Origin: Tellurirhabdus rosea
GTDB taxonomy: Bacteria > Bacteroidota > Bacteroidia > Cytophagales > Spirosomataceae
Length of the DNA: 64,000 nt
Reading direction: 5' to 3'
NCBI RefSeq assembly: GCF_026278345.1
Contig: NZ_CP111085.1
Location: 1 to 64,000 of the forward strand
Every line of letters starts with the position of its first letter. Within the stretch, counting starts at the first letter, position 1. A program made the translations under genes and the position numbers. Of this stretch, positions 1 to 8,788 are shown one piece after another. A model generated the notes under the pieces. It saw nothing but the letters and a program-made list of their open reading frames with translations, did not search any database and had not been told where the DNA came from.

Positions 1-1512
1 ATGAAAATCAAGTATATAACCACTTGTCTGCTGGCCCTTTCGCTGAGCGCCTGCGACAACGACTTTCTGACGGTTGTACCCGAAACGGCGCTCAGTTCGG
101 CCACGTTCTTTACCAAAGACGCCGATTTCCAGCAGGCGGTCAATGGTGCGTATGTGCCGCTACGGCCCATCTTCAATGAGCGCTCGTGGATTCTGAGCGA
201 AATGCACTCGGACAATACCTATTACGCCCGGAATGTCCTGTTTGGGGCGGTGGACAACACGCAGAACGTGGCGGATTTCGCGGTGCCCTCCGCCAACGGC
301 GTCACGCCCAACGACCATGTGCTTTGGCAATACCGCTTTGATTACCAGATTATTGTCCGGACGAATCAGGTTTTGTCACGCATCGACGACGTCACGTTTA
401 CGGACAACACGCTGAAGAGCAACCTGAAAGGGCAGGCCCTTTTCCTGCGGGCGTTTGCCTATTTTGAACTGGTGCGCTACTTCGGACGGGTGCCTCTGCA
501 TCTGAAACCGGCCAGCAGCCGGGAAGACGCCGCGCAGCCGCTGGCGACGACCGAGCAATTGTACACCCAGATTACCAAGGACGCGCTGGAATCCATTCCG
601 CTGCTGCCCAAAAAAGCGGCGCAGGAGGCTGGCCGGGCTACGGCCGGAGCCGCTCGCATGCTGCTGGCCAACGTGTACATCCATCAGCGGAAATGGGCCG
701 AAGCCGAACCGTTGCTGCGCGAGATCATCAACAACGATACGTACCAGCTGATGCCCGATTACAACGACGCGTTCTCGTTCACCAGCGCGAACAAGAACAA
801 TGCGGAATCCATCTTTGAGGTGCAGTACCTCGAAGGGGCGGCGGGCTTTAACGGCAACCAGATCTACCGCTTCATCCCGACGCCCATTACGGCGGCCGAA
901 CTGGCACCCATCACCGGCACTTCAAATCCGCAGCCGCTGTCGGGCGAAAACAACAACGTCCCAACCCCCGACATCATTGCCGCCTATGAAGCCGGGGATA
1001 AACGGCGCGATATTTCCATTGGCTATGTAACGCTCAGCCAGAGCCTGCGCGACAACAAGGTGTACCCTTACATCAAAAAGTATGCTCGCCCGCACGCTCT
1101 GCACAACAATACCGGCCAGAACTGGCCCGTGTACCGGTTTGCCGAGGCGCTGCTGTTTATGGCTGAAGTGCTCAACGAGCAGGGCAAAACCACCGAGGCC
1201 ATTCCGTTCCTGAATCAGGTACGTGCCCGCGCGGGGCTGGCCCCGACCACGGCCGCTACCCAGGCTACCCTGCGGGAGGCCATTTTCCGGGAGCGCCGGG
1301 TGGAACTGGCCTTCGAAAACAAGCGCTGGTTTGACCTGGTCCGTACAGACCGGGTCCGGCAGGTGATCGTCCCGTACGGTGAACGGATAAAGGCCAATCC
1401 GGCGGCGTATTATTTCCCAGCCGGGGCGGTGCCTCCGCCAAACGCTTTCACCAACCTGGAAATTTATTATCCGCTGCCGGCCATTGAGTCGGACCTGACG
1501 CCGCATTTTTAA
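1..1512 (+). CDS. SusD/RagB-family nutrient-binding lipoprotein
   Basis: This is expected to be an outer-surface lipoprotein that works as the lid of a SusC-type TonB-dependent transporter and captures a saccharide or other nutrient. The first 18 residues form a lipoprotein signal with lipobox LSAC (Cys18). The rest matches SusD layout: a helical TPR-like N-terminal half and a RagB/SusD C-terminal half, with the family signature RERRVELAFENKRWFDLVR near residues 430-448. At 503 aa it is full length. The start is the ATG at base 1, which gives a perfect signal peptide, so the usual susC partner must lie just left of the window. The substrate cannot be read from the sequence. The genes downstream suggest a sugar derivative. 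Confidence 0.93.
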   Translation: MKIKYITTCLLALSLSACDNDFLTVVPETALSSATFFTKDADFQQAVNGAYVPLRPIFNERSWILSEMHSDNTYYARNVLFGAVDNTQNVADFAVPSANGVTPNDHVLWQYRFDYQIIVRTNQVLSRIDDVTFTDNTLKSNLKGQALFLRAFAYFELVRYFGRVPLHLKPASSREDAAQPLATTEQLYTQITKDALESIPLLPKKAAQEAGRATAGAARMLLANVYIHQRKWAEAEPLLREIINNDTYQLMPDYNDAFSFTSANKNNAESIFEVQYLEGAAGFNGNQIYRFIPTPITAAELAPITGTSNPQPLSGENNNVPTPDIIAAYEAGDKRRDISIGYVTLSQSLRDNKVYPYIKKYARPHALHNNTGQNWPVYRFAEALLFMAEVLNEQGKTTEAIPFLNQVRARAGLAPTTAATQATLREAIFRERRVELAFENKRWFDLVRTDRVRQVIVPYGERIKANPAAYYFPAGAVPPPNAFTNLEIYYPLPAIESDLTPHF

Positions 1513-1610
1513 CCATTTCGGGAAAGGATTGGCTTTTGACTAGTAAAGTCACTCCTTTCCCGCCTTTCTTAACTGCATTTCTTACACCCATTTTGTTTCC
1601 TTCTAAGACG

Positions 1611-4319
1611 ATGAAGTCAACTTTCTTAAACGTCAAATTGCTGCCACTGCTAGGGATGATGGGGCTGGTCGGCCTTTGGCATACCTTCCCCCAAGCGGAG
1701 GAGCACCTAATCGTCGCCCCCGCCCCCGACCCTAAAGTCGCCAAACTGAAACTGCCCGAAGGCTTCAAGGCCGAACACCTCTACAGCCCCTCCGAAAACG
1801 GCCAGGGGTCGTGGGTGTCGATGGCCTTCGACGACAAGGGCCGGATGATTACCTCCGACCAGTACGGGGCGCTTTTCCGCCTGACCATCCCGGCGATGGC
1901 CTCGGGCAGCGCCACCCCTACCATCGAAAAACTAACCATCGGCACCGATACCTCCGCCGTCGGGGGCATGGGCTTCGCGCAGGGGCTGCTGTATGCCTTC
2001 AACAGCCTTTACGTGATGGTCAACAACCGACCCACCGCCCGTTTTCCCAAACCCAGCGGGCTGTACCGGCTTCAGGACACCAACGGCGACGATCAGTTCG
2101 ATAAAGTCACCCTGCTGAAGGAACTGGTCGGCGAAGGCGAGCACGGTCCGCACAGCGTGGTGCTGTCGCCGGATAAAAAATCGCTGATCGTGGTGGCGGG
2201 CAACCATACCGACGTACCGGAGATGGACGCCTACCGCCTGCCCAAAGTCTGGAAACAGGACAACCTTTTCCCGCTCATCAAAGACCCCCGCGGCCACGCC
2301 AACAACCGCATGGCTCCGGGCGGCTGGATTGCCCAGGTAGACCCCGAGGGCAAACGCTGGGAACTGCTCGGCGCCGGGTTCCGGAACGAGTTCGACGTAG
2401 CCTTCAACGAAGCGGGTGACATGTTTACCTACGATTCGGATATGGAATGGGACTTCGGCCTGCCCTGGTACCGGCCCACCCGCATCTGCCACGTGACGAG
2501 CGGGGCGGAATTCGGCTGGCGGACCGGCAACAGCAAATGGTCGGCGCGCTACACCGACAACCTGCCGCCGGTCGTGAACATCGGCCAGGGGTCGCCCACC
2601 AACCTCATCTACGTCAATCGGGGACGTTTTCCGCAAAAATACCAGAACACCCTGCTGGCTTTCGACTGGAGCTTCGGCATCGTGCACGCCATCCACCTAA
2701 AGCCCAACGGGGCCACCTATTCGGGCGAACGCGAAGAATTCCTTTCGGGGCTTTCGCTGCCGCTGACCGACGGCCTCATCGGGCCCGACGGCGCGCTGTA
2801 CTTCCTGACGGGCGGCCGGCGGCTGGAATCGAGCCTCTACCGGGTGTATTACGATGGCCCGGAAAAGCCCGTCGCCACTAACGCCACGCTGCCGCTGCCG
2901 GAAGCCCATAAAATCCGCGCCAGCCTCGAAGCCTACCACACGGGCGGCCCCAAAGCCGGAGCCGTGGAAGCCGCCTGGCCGTACCTGAAACACGCCGACC
3001 GGTTTATCCAGTACGCCGCCCGAATCGCGGTGGAACACCAGCCGGTATCGGAATGGCAGGGCAGGGCTCTGGCCGAAAAAGCGCCCCGGGCCGTGCCGCA
3101 GGCCGCCATCGCGCTGGCCCGCCACGCCGATTCTACCTCGGCATCAGTGCGCAGCCAGCTGCTGACCAACCTGATGGTTCCCGGATTTGCGCAACTGAAT
3201 GAAATGGAAAAGCAGGATGTCCTCCGCGCCCTGGAAGTGGTCATGGCCCGTATGGGTACTCCGGACGGCGAACTGAAAACCAAGCTCAGCGCTTTCCTGA
3301 ATGCCGGGTATCCGTCCAAATCCGCCCAGCTGGACCGCGCTTACTGCCGCCTGCTGGTGACCCTCGACGATCCGCAGGGACTGGTTAAAACGCTGGCGCT
3401 GATGGACCAGAAAATCCCGAACGACCTCACCGCCGACGAAACGGCCACGGCTTCGAGCGACCTCATCATGCGCAACCCGCAGTACGGCCTCGACATCGCC
3501 CGGATGCTGGCCAAAGTGCCGCCCATGCAGCAGACCTATCTGGCGACGATGCTGAGCGGCCAGAAGGCGGGCTGGACCCCGGCGCAGCGTCAGAAGTATT
3601 TCTCCTGGTTCCGCACCGCGCTCAACTACCAGGGCGGTCACAGCTACATCGGCTTTATCGACCGCGCCCGGAAACTGGCCCTGCAGAATGTTCCGAAGGA
3701 GCAGGTGGCGACCTACAGCAAACTGTCGGGCGAGGAACTGCTGTCGAAAAACGGCAACGATCTGGTGGTGGGTGCCTACCCGAAAGGACCGGGCCGCCGC
3801 TGGTCGGTGACCGATGCGCTGGCCGTCGTGGATCAGGGTCTGGAAGGCCGGAGCTTTGAAAACGGGCGGAACATGTACAACGCCATCACCTGCGGCCGCT
3901 GCCACACCATGCGCGGCGAAGGCGGTGCCGTCGGGCCGGACCTGACGCAGCTGGCGACGCGTTTCTCCAAAAAAGACATGCTGGAAGCCATTCTGGAACC
4001 CAGCAAGGCCGTTTCGGACCAGTACGCCGCCACCCAGTTCAACCTGAAAAAAGGCGAATCGGTCGTGGGTCGGCTGGTCAATGAGGACAAGGACGCCTAC
4101 TACGTCTCGCAGAACCCGTTTGCCCCGGACCAGCTGCGGAAAGTGCCGAAGAAAGAGGTGACGTCCTCAACGCTGTCCAACGTGTCCATCATGCTTCCGG
4201 GCCTCATCAACAGCCTGAATCCGGACGAACTGAAGGACCTGATGGCGTTTCTGATGGCGGGCGGCAACCAGGATCATCAGGTGTACAAGGCCGCCGCGGG
4301 CTCCGGTAAAGGAAAGTAA
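1611..4319 (+). CDS. PVC-type haem-binding dehydrogenase-like protein (beta-propeller + HEAT-like + cytochrome c)
   Basis: Secreted or periplasmic protein of the family first named in Planctomycetes as putative membrane-bound dehydrogenases. I place the start at ATG 1611, where a signal peptide begins (MKSTFLNVKLLPLLG); the reading frame stays open back to a TTG at 1536. The first half (about 40-430) resembles a glucose/sorbosone-dehydrogenase beta-propeller, the middle is helical and HEAT-like, and the C-terminal about 140 residues are a c-type cytochrome domain with CGRCH (Cys761-His765) and a downstream VGPDLTQLA motif. A single haem plus a propeller suggests sugar oxidation coupled to electron transfer, but the activity is inferred. 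It lies 98 bp after susD and 35 bp before a DUF1080 gene, in one likely operon. Confidence 0.85.
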   Translation: MKSTFLNVKLLPLLGMMGLVGLWHTFPQAEEHLIVAPAPDPKVAKLKLPEGFKAEHLYSPSENGQGSWVSMAFDDKGRMITSDQYGALFRLTIPAMASGSATPTIEKLTIGTDTSAVGGMGFAQGLLYAFNSLYVMVNNRPTARFPKPSGLYRLQDTNGDDQFDKVTLLKELVGEGEHGPHSVVLSPDKKSLIVVAGNHTDVPEMDAYRLPKVWKQDNLFPLIKDPRGHANNRMAPGGWIAQVDPEGKRWELLGAGFRNEFDVAFNEAGDMFTYDSDMEWDFGLPWYRPTRICHVTSGAEFGWRTGNSKWSARYTDNLPPVVNIGQGSPTNLIYVNRGRFPQKYQNTLLAFDWSFGIVHAIHLKPNGATYSGEREEFLSGLSLPLTDGLIGPDGALYFLTGGRRLESSLYRVYYDGPEKPVATNATLPLPEAHKIRASLEAYHTGGPKAGAVEAAWPYLKHADRFIQYAARIAVEHQPVSEWQGRALAEKAPRAVPQAAIALARHADSTSASVRSQLLTNLMVPGFAQLNEMEKQDVLRALEVVMARMGTPDGELKTKLSAFLNAGYPSKSAQLDRAYCRLLVTLDDPQGLVKTLALMDQKIPNDLTADETATASSDLIMRNPQYGLDIARMLAKVPPMQQTYLATMLSGQKAGWTPAQRQKYFSWFRTALNYQGGHSYIGFIDRARKLALQNVPKEQVATYSKLSGEELLSKNGNDLVVGAYPKGPGRRWSVTDALAVVDQGLEGRSFENGRNMYNAITCGRCHTMRGEGGAVGPDLTQLATRFSKKDMLEAILEPSKAVSDQYAATQFNLKKGESVVGRLVNEDKDAYYVSQNPFAPDQLRKVPKKEVTSSTLSNVSIMLPGLINSLNPDELKDLMAFLMAGGNQDHQVYKAAAGSGKGK

Positions 4320-4354
4320 CCGAATTCTGCCACCCATTTTCAAATCAATACCGA

Positions 4355-5173
4355 ATGTTGAAAGCAACAGGGAGCTTTGTAAAACCGCTTTTCATCGCCG
4401 GCTCGCTGGCGGTGATCGGCGGTTTTACCGATTGTCTGGCTCAAACCAAAAAAGACAGGAAAGACGGCTACGTCAGCATCTTCGACGGCAAAACGCTGAA
4501 AGGCTGGGACGGCGATACGGCGTACTGGCGGGTGGAAAACGGAACCCTGACCGGCGAAATCCGGCCGGACCGTTTGCTCAAAACCAACTCGTTCATCATC
4601 TGGCGCGGCGGCTCTCCCCAGGATTTTGAGTTTAAAGGCGAATTCAAGATCACCGGCGCGGGCAATTCCGGCATCAATTACCGGAGTGAACAGCTGACCG
4701 ACATTCCGTTTGCGCTCCGGGGCTACCAGGCCGACATCGACGGGCAGAACCGCTACACCGGCCAAAATTACGAGGAACGCCGCCGCACCACCCTCGCCTA
4801 CCGGGGCCAGAAAACCCGCATCAAACCCTATGACGGAGCGGCTTCTCCCGAAGCCGTGCGCGAAAAGGTCAGCAAAAACGCCTGGACGGGCATGGAAGTC
4901 GTCGGTTCGCTCGGCAGCTCGGACTCGCTGAAAACGTTCATCAAACAGGAAGACTGGAACACGTTTCATCTGATTATCAAAGGCAACCACCTCCGGCACT
5001 ACATCAACGGGGTGCTGATGAGCGAAGTCATTGACGAGGATGCGGTAAATGGACGGCAGAAAGGTCTTTTAGGCGTACAGGTCCACGTCGGGCCGCCCAT
5101 GCAGGTGCAGTACCGAAACCTGATGCTGAAGCAGTTACCCGTTCAGAAGGAGTTAACCAAAAGTCAGCCGTGA
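4355..5173 (+). CDS. DUF1080 family protein (3-keto-disaccharide hydrolase family)
   Basis: Secreted protein with a concanavalin-like beta-sandwich domain. The N-terminal 30 residues are a signal peptide ending near CLAQ. The family start signature VSIFDGKTLKGWDG follows at about residues 40-53, and the domain runs to about 265 (HVGPPMQVQYRNLMLK). At 272 aa it is a complete single-domain member. Pfam names this family for cleavage of 3-keto glycosides, and members have been linked to breaking bonds in C3-oxidised sugars. The neighbour upstream is a possible oxidase and the gene downstream overlaps by 4 bp, so translation is probably coupled. Substrate and mechanism are inferred from family and context only. 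Confidence 0.88.
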   Translation: MLKATGSFVKPLFIAGSLAVIGGFTDCLAQTKKDRKDGYVSIFDGKTLKGWDGDTAYWRVENGTLTGEIRPDRLLKTNSFIIWRGGSPQDFEFKGEFKITGAGNSGINYRSEQLTDIPFALRGYQADIDGQNRYTGQNYEERRRTTLAYRGQKTRIKPYDGAASPEAVREKVSKNAWTGMEVVGSLGSSDSLKTFIKQEDWNTFHLIIKGNHLRHYINGVLMSEVIDEDAVNGRQKGLLGVQVHVGPPMQVQYRNLMLKQLPVQKELTKSQP

Positions 5174-6246
5174 CATCCGGAAACTGGAAACATAAATTCA
5201 TCAATCCGGCCCAGGTCGGGGGCATCGAAACGGCCGTGCTGGACAACGGCCGGGGTCGCGGGACGCGCATCGCCTGGATCAACACGGGCACTGGGCTGCG
5301 TTACAAAGTGGTGCTCGACCGGGCGATGGACATTGCCGAGGCGTTTTACAACCAGCACAGTCTGGCCTGGCTGAGTCACCTCGGCGTGGCGCCCCCGGAC
5401 CCATCCACGGACCGGGGCATCGGCTGGCTCCGCAATTTTGGCGGGGGCCTGCTGACCACCTGCGGCCTGACCCATATCGGCGGCCCGGAAACGGATGCCT
5501 ACGGCGAACGGGGCGTGCACGGCCCCATCAGCAACCTGCCCGCCGAACTGGAATCCATTCTGCAGCCCGACCCCGCCGCCGGTCGTCTGGAGTTCAGCCT
5601 GACCGGCCGCATCCGGCAGACGCAGGTGTTCGGGCCCTGCCTGGAGCTTCGGCGCACGATCTCGGGTCGGCTCGGCGAGGCGCGCATTCAGATACGGGAC
5701 GAGGTGGTCAACCGGGGCAACACCCCCGCGCCGCACATGCTGCTGTACCACGTCAATTTCGGCTGGCCGCTTGTGGATGAAGGCGCGGAGCTGATCTGGC
5801 AGGGCGACTGGCAGGCCCGGGAAGGCGAAAACGCCCGCATTTTCCGGCCGGAGAACGACTTTCGCAAATGCCCGCCCCCGCTGGACGAACACGCGGGCGG
5901 CGGCGAGGAAGCGGCCTTTATCCGTCCGGAAGCGGATGAAAACGGCCAGTGTGTCTGCGGCGTCCACAATCCGGCGCTGGGCATCGCCGCCCTGATCCGC
6001 TTCCGGAAGGAGCAGCTGCCCTGGCTGACCAACTGGCAACACTGGGGACGCGGGGAGTACGTCACCGGCCTCGAACCCGGCACCCATCCCCCGATCGGAC
6101 AGGCCGCCGCCCGCGCCCGGCAGGAACTCCTGTTTCTGGAACCGGAAGATTCCCGTATTTATGAGCTTTCGCTGGAAGTGGTACCGTCTGATTCCGAATA
6201 TTTTAATAGTTTACCAACTCATACCTCAACCCATCAGGAACATTAA
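5170..6246 (+). CDS. DUF4432 family aldose-1-epimerase-like protein
   Basis: Galactose-mutarotase-like beta-sandwich protein of the DUF4432 family, 358 aa, without a signal peptide, so cytoplasmic. The start is GTG at 5170, which overlaps the TGA stop of the DUF1080 gene in a GTGA junction. Recognisable segments are VLDRAMDIAEA (about 56-66), a glycine-rich block around FGGGLLTTCGLTHIGG (about 97-112) and HVNFGWPL (about 194-201). Family members are presumed to bind sugars or sugar acids, and the reaction is unknown. Its position between a keto-glycoside cleavage gene and two isomerase-like genes suggests handling of an anomeric or keto-sugar intermediate. Confidence 0.85.
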   Translation: MTSGNWKHKFINPAQVGGIETAVLDNGRGRGTRIAWINTGTGLRYKVVLDRAMDIAEAFYNQHSLAWLSHLGVAPPDPSTDRGIGWLRNFGGGLLTTCGLTHIGGPETDAYGERGVHGPISNLPAELESILQPDPAAGRLEFSLTGRIRQTQVFGPCLELRRTISGRLGEARIQIRDEVVNRGNTPAPHMLLYHVNFGWPLVDEGAELIWQGDWQAREGENARIFRPENDFRKCPPPLDEHAGGGEEAAFIRPEADENGQCVCGVHNPALGIAALIRFRKEQLPWLTNWQHWGRGEYVTGLEPGTHPPIGQAAARARQELLFLEPEDSRIYELSLEVVPSDSEYFNSLPTHTSTHQEH

Positions 6247-6258
6247 ACCTATCCTTTA

Positions 6259-7482
6259 ATGGAAACATTGAATGCCACAAGCCTGGCCGAAAAGGCGCTT
6301 GAACAGGGCAAAGGAATTCTTCGCCTTGCTCCTACCTGGGTTCCCCGTTCGTTCTGCGTACCGGGACGGCGGATTAAGCTGCATCCGGACGACTATTATG
6401 TGCTCGGCGGCAAACGCGGCGGCATTGACGAGCGCTGGCTGTCGTCGACCACCCCGGCCAAAAACGGTCCGCTGACCGGCGAAAATGAAGGTTTGAGCCA
6501 GATTGTGTTCAACGATGGCGGCAAAGAAGTGCAGTTTCTGCTGCGGGATGCGGTCGCGGAGCTGAAAGGCGAACTCATCGGCGAGCGGCTCTGGAACGAG
6601 TACCAAAGCTGGCCGATGTATTCCAAATTCTTTGACAACATGGGTCCGCTGCCGCACCACGTTCACCACAACGACGAACACGCGGCCAAAATCGGGCAGC
6701 TGGGCAAACCGGAAGCGTATTATTTCCCGCCCCAATTGAACAACCACGGCGGCGATTTTCCCTACACGTTCTTCGGCCTCACGCCGGGCACCACCAAAGA
6801 GCAGGTGCTGGAATGCCTGAAGAATTTCACCAAAGGCGACAACAAGATTACCAACATTTCGCAGGCCTACCGCCTCGAACCCGGCACCGGCTGGGATGTA
6901 CCGCCGGGTCTGCTGCACGCTCCGGGCAGCCTCTGCACCTACGAGCCGCAGAAAGCCTCGGACGTGTTTGCCATGTACCAGTCGCTGGTCAACGAGGCGA
7001 TTATCGACGAAGACCTGCTCTGGAACGGCACCCCGCCCGAAGAGCGCGGCAACTTCGACCAACTGGTGGAGGTGCTCGACTGGGATCTGAACCTCGACCC
7101 GAACATGATGCAGAACCGCTTCATGCGGCCTAAACCCGTGCGTCCGGTGGCTGAAATGGAGGCCGAAGGGTATCTCGAAACCTGGATCTGCTACAAAAAC
7201 GAAGCCTTCAGCGCCAAGGAACTGACGGTGCTACCGGGGCAGACCGTCACCATCCGCGACAGCGCCGCCTACGGCCTGATCATGATGCAGGGTCGCGGCA
7301 CGATGGGCGTCTGGGAAATTGAAACTCCGGCCCTGATCCGCTACGGACAGCTGACCAACGACGAGTTCTTTGTCAGCGAGAACGCCGCCCGCGAAGGCGT
7401 CACCATCACGAACGCCTCCCAGACCGACCCGATTGTCATGCTGAAACACTTCGGCCCCGGCAATCCGGATCTGGTCCTGTGA
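6259..7482 (+). CDS. Cupin protein, type-I phosphomannose-isomerase-like
   Basis: A 407-aa cytoplasmic protein with a likely double cupin fold. A histidine cluster, PHHVHHNDEHAAKIG (about 132-146), looks like the metal site. The segment WDVPPGLLHAPGS (about 214-226) is the second half of a cupin barrel as in mannose-6-phosphate isomerases. A C-terminal beta-rich domain (about 305-400) resembles a second cupin. It starts 12 bp after the DUF4432 stop, in the same operon. Sugar isomerase activity is likely by analogy, but the substrate is unknown and it is not a classic ManA. Confidence 0.75.
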   Translation: METLNATSLAEKALEQGKGILRLAPTWVPRSFCVPGRRIKLHPDDYYVLGGKRGGIDERWLSSTTPAKNGPLTGENEGLSQIVFNDGGKEVQFLLRDAVAELKGELIGERLWNEYQSWPMYSKFFDNMGPLPHHVHHNDEHAAKIGQLGKPEAYYFPPQLNNHGGDFPYTFFGLTPGTTKEQVLECLKNFTKGDNKITNISQAYRLEPGTGWDVPPGLLHAPGSLCTYEPQKASDVFAMYQSLVNEAIIDEDLLWNGTPPEERGNFDQLVEVLDWDLNLDPNMMQNRFMRPKPVRPVAEMEAEGYLETWICYKNEAFSAKELTVLPGQTVTIRDSAAYGLIMMQGRGTMGVWEIETPALIRYGQLTNDEFFVSENAAREGVTITNASQTDPIVMLKHFGPGNPDLVL

Positions 7483-7487
7483 GTTTA

Positions 7488-7588
7488 TTTCTCGCAGATT
7501 CAAGCAGATTTTAGACGCAGATTTTCGCAGATAATAATAGAAAATCAGCGTAAATCTGCGTCTAAAATCCGCTTGAATCTGCGAGAAA
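7488..7588. repeat. Long intergenic hairpin inside the sugar operon
   Basis: Inverted repeat with 37-nt arms (7488-7524 and 7552-7588) that match except at one position, around a 27-nt loop. Each arm is built from reiterated CGCAGATT-like octamers, and the loop carries further copies. It begins a few bases after the cupin stop and ends 46 bp before the next start. It could attenuate transcription or stabilise upstream mRNA. Confidence 0.85.
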
Positions 7589-7634
7589 CCCCTTTTTTCT
7601 GAAAAATCAGTAACCCCTAACTCCTATTTCACCC

Positions 7635-8666
7635 ATGCCCGAAAATAATTATCCCAAGCTTCACAACGCCACCTGGCCCGGTCTGGTCGGCAAAGGCCCC
7701 GACTCGGAACCGCCCATTTCGCTCGATGACATGCTCGACATGACCGCCGCCGCGGAAGTGGACGGCGTTAAGTTCGACGGCGTTGACCTCGGCCTGATGG
7801 ACCCGCATTTCAACGTCAACTGCTCGCCGGACGACGTCAAACGGCTGGCGGATAAAGTCGCCTCGCGTAACCTCGAAATCGGCAGTCTGGTTGCTCCCAT
7901 CTGGGGTGGTCCGGCGATGGGTACCCAGGAGCAGCGCGCCCAATTTGTGGACATGGTGCGCCGGACCTGTGAAGTGGGCCAGCAACTGCGCGAAATGGGC
8001 ATCCGGCCCAGCGGCATCGTCCGGATCGACTCGGCATCCTCGCCCGAAGCGTTTTCCAAAGACCCCGTGGGCAATACGAAGCTGATCGCCGAGACCTTCC
8101 GCGAAGCCTGCGACGTGGCCGCCCAATACGGCGAAAAACTGGCCGCCGAGGGCGAAATCTGCTGGGGCGGTCTGCAATCGTGGCGCGCCACGCTCGAAAC
8201 GCTGGAACAGGTTGACCGGCCGAACATGGGCTTTCAGGCCGATATGTCGCATACCTTTCTCTACCTGCTCGGCTACAACAGCCCCGAAGACCGCCTGCTG
8301 CCTGAGTATTACGACTGGAACGACCGCGAAGCCCTGACCGCCGCCCTGAAGAAAATGACCGCCGCCCTGCGCCCGTGGACACTCGATTTCCACGTCGCCC
8401 AGAACGACGGCACGGTTTTCGGCTCCGGCTCCCATGACAAAACCGGCCGCCACTGCCAGGCCACCGATCCCAACGGCAAACTCGACATCGTTCAGGATGC
8501 CGGGCACTGGCTGCGCGACGAGAACGGCAACCTCACCAAAGCGTTCCGCCACATCTGCTGGGACGGCTGTATGTTCCCCAACCAGGTCATGCAGAACCAG
8601 CAAACCTGGAACGACATCCTGGCCGTCATGATCAAGGTGCGTCAGGCCCACGGATGGCAGGAATGA
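7635..8666 (+). CDS. Sugar phosphate isomerase/epimerase-like TIM-barrel protein
   Basis: A 343-aa protein with the AP-endonuclease-2-type TIM-barrel pattern (EVDGVKFDGVDLG near residues 37-49, LAAEGEICWGGLQSW near 172-186). It has no signal peptide. Glu and Asp/His residues in EGEICWGG, FQADMSHTF and LDFHVAQNDG are candidate metal ligands. A low-hydrophobicity segment with GSGSHDKTGRHCQA (about 261-274) is unusual for the family and may cover the active site. Members with this sequence occur beside Gfo/Idh dehydrogenases, as here. The reaction is unknown; a keto-sugar isomerase or epimerase is the best inference. Confidence 0.75.
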   Translation: MPENNYPKLHNATWPGLVGKGPDSEPPISLDDMLDMTAAAEVDGVKFDGVDLGLMDPHFNVNCSPDDVKRLADKVASRNLEIGSLVAPIWGGPAMGTQEQRAQFVDMVRRTCEVGQQLREMGIRPSGIVRIDSASSPEAFSKDPVGNTKLIAETFREACDVAAQYGEKLAAEGEICWGGLQSWRATLETLEQVDRPNMGFQADMSHTFLYLLGYNSPEDRLLPEYYDWNDREALTAALKKMTAALRPWTLDFHVAQNDGTVFGSGSHDKTGRHCQATDPNGKLDIVQDAGHWLRDENGNLTKAFRHICWDGCMFPNQVMQNQQTWNDILAVMIKVRQAHGWQE

Positions 8667-8670
8667 AGTC

Positions 8671-8783
8671 AAGAGTTATGAGTTAAGAGTTATGAGTTAA
8701 GCTTTGCTAAAATGAGCAGCAAAGCCCAACCCATAACTCTTAATTCATAACTCATAATTCCTAACTCCTAATTCTTAACTCTT
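8671..8783. repeat. Imperfect intergenic hairpin of AGAGTTATGAGTTA reiterations
   Basis: The left arm (8671-8708) is a tandem of AAGAGTTATGAGTTA-type units ending in GCTTTGCT. The right arm (8719-8783) starts AGCAAAGC and continues with ATAACTCTTAATTCATAACTC-type units. The spacer separates the TIM-barrel and dehydrogenase genes. It has the same design as the other spacer hairpins of this window but different arm units. Confidence 0.75.
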
Positions 8784-8788
8784 TAGAA

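Noticed and set aside
1536-1610. TTG start for the haem dehydrogenase gene
   Set aside because: The upstream codons give no signal peptide, whereas ATG 1611 starts a good one.
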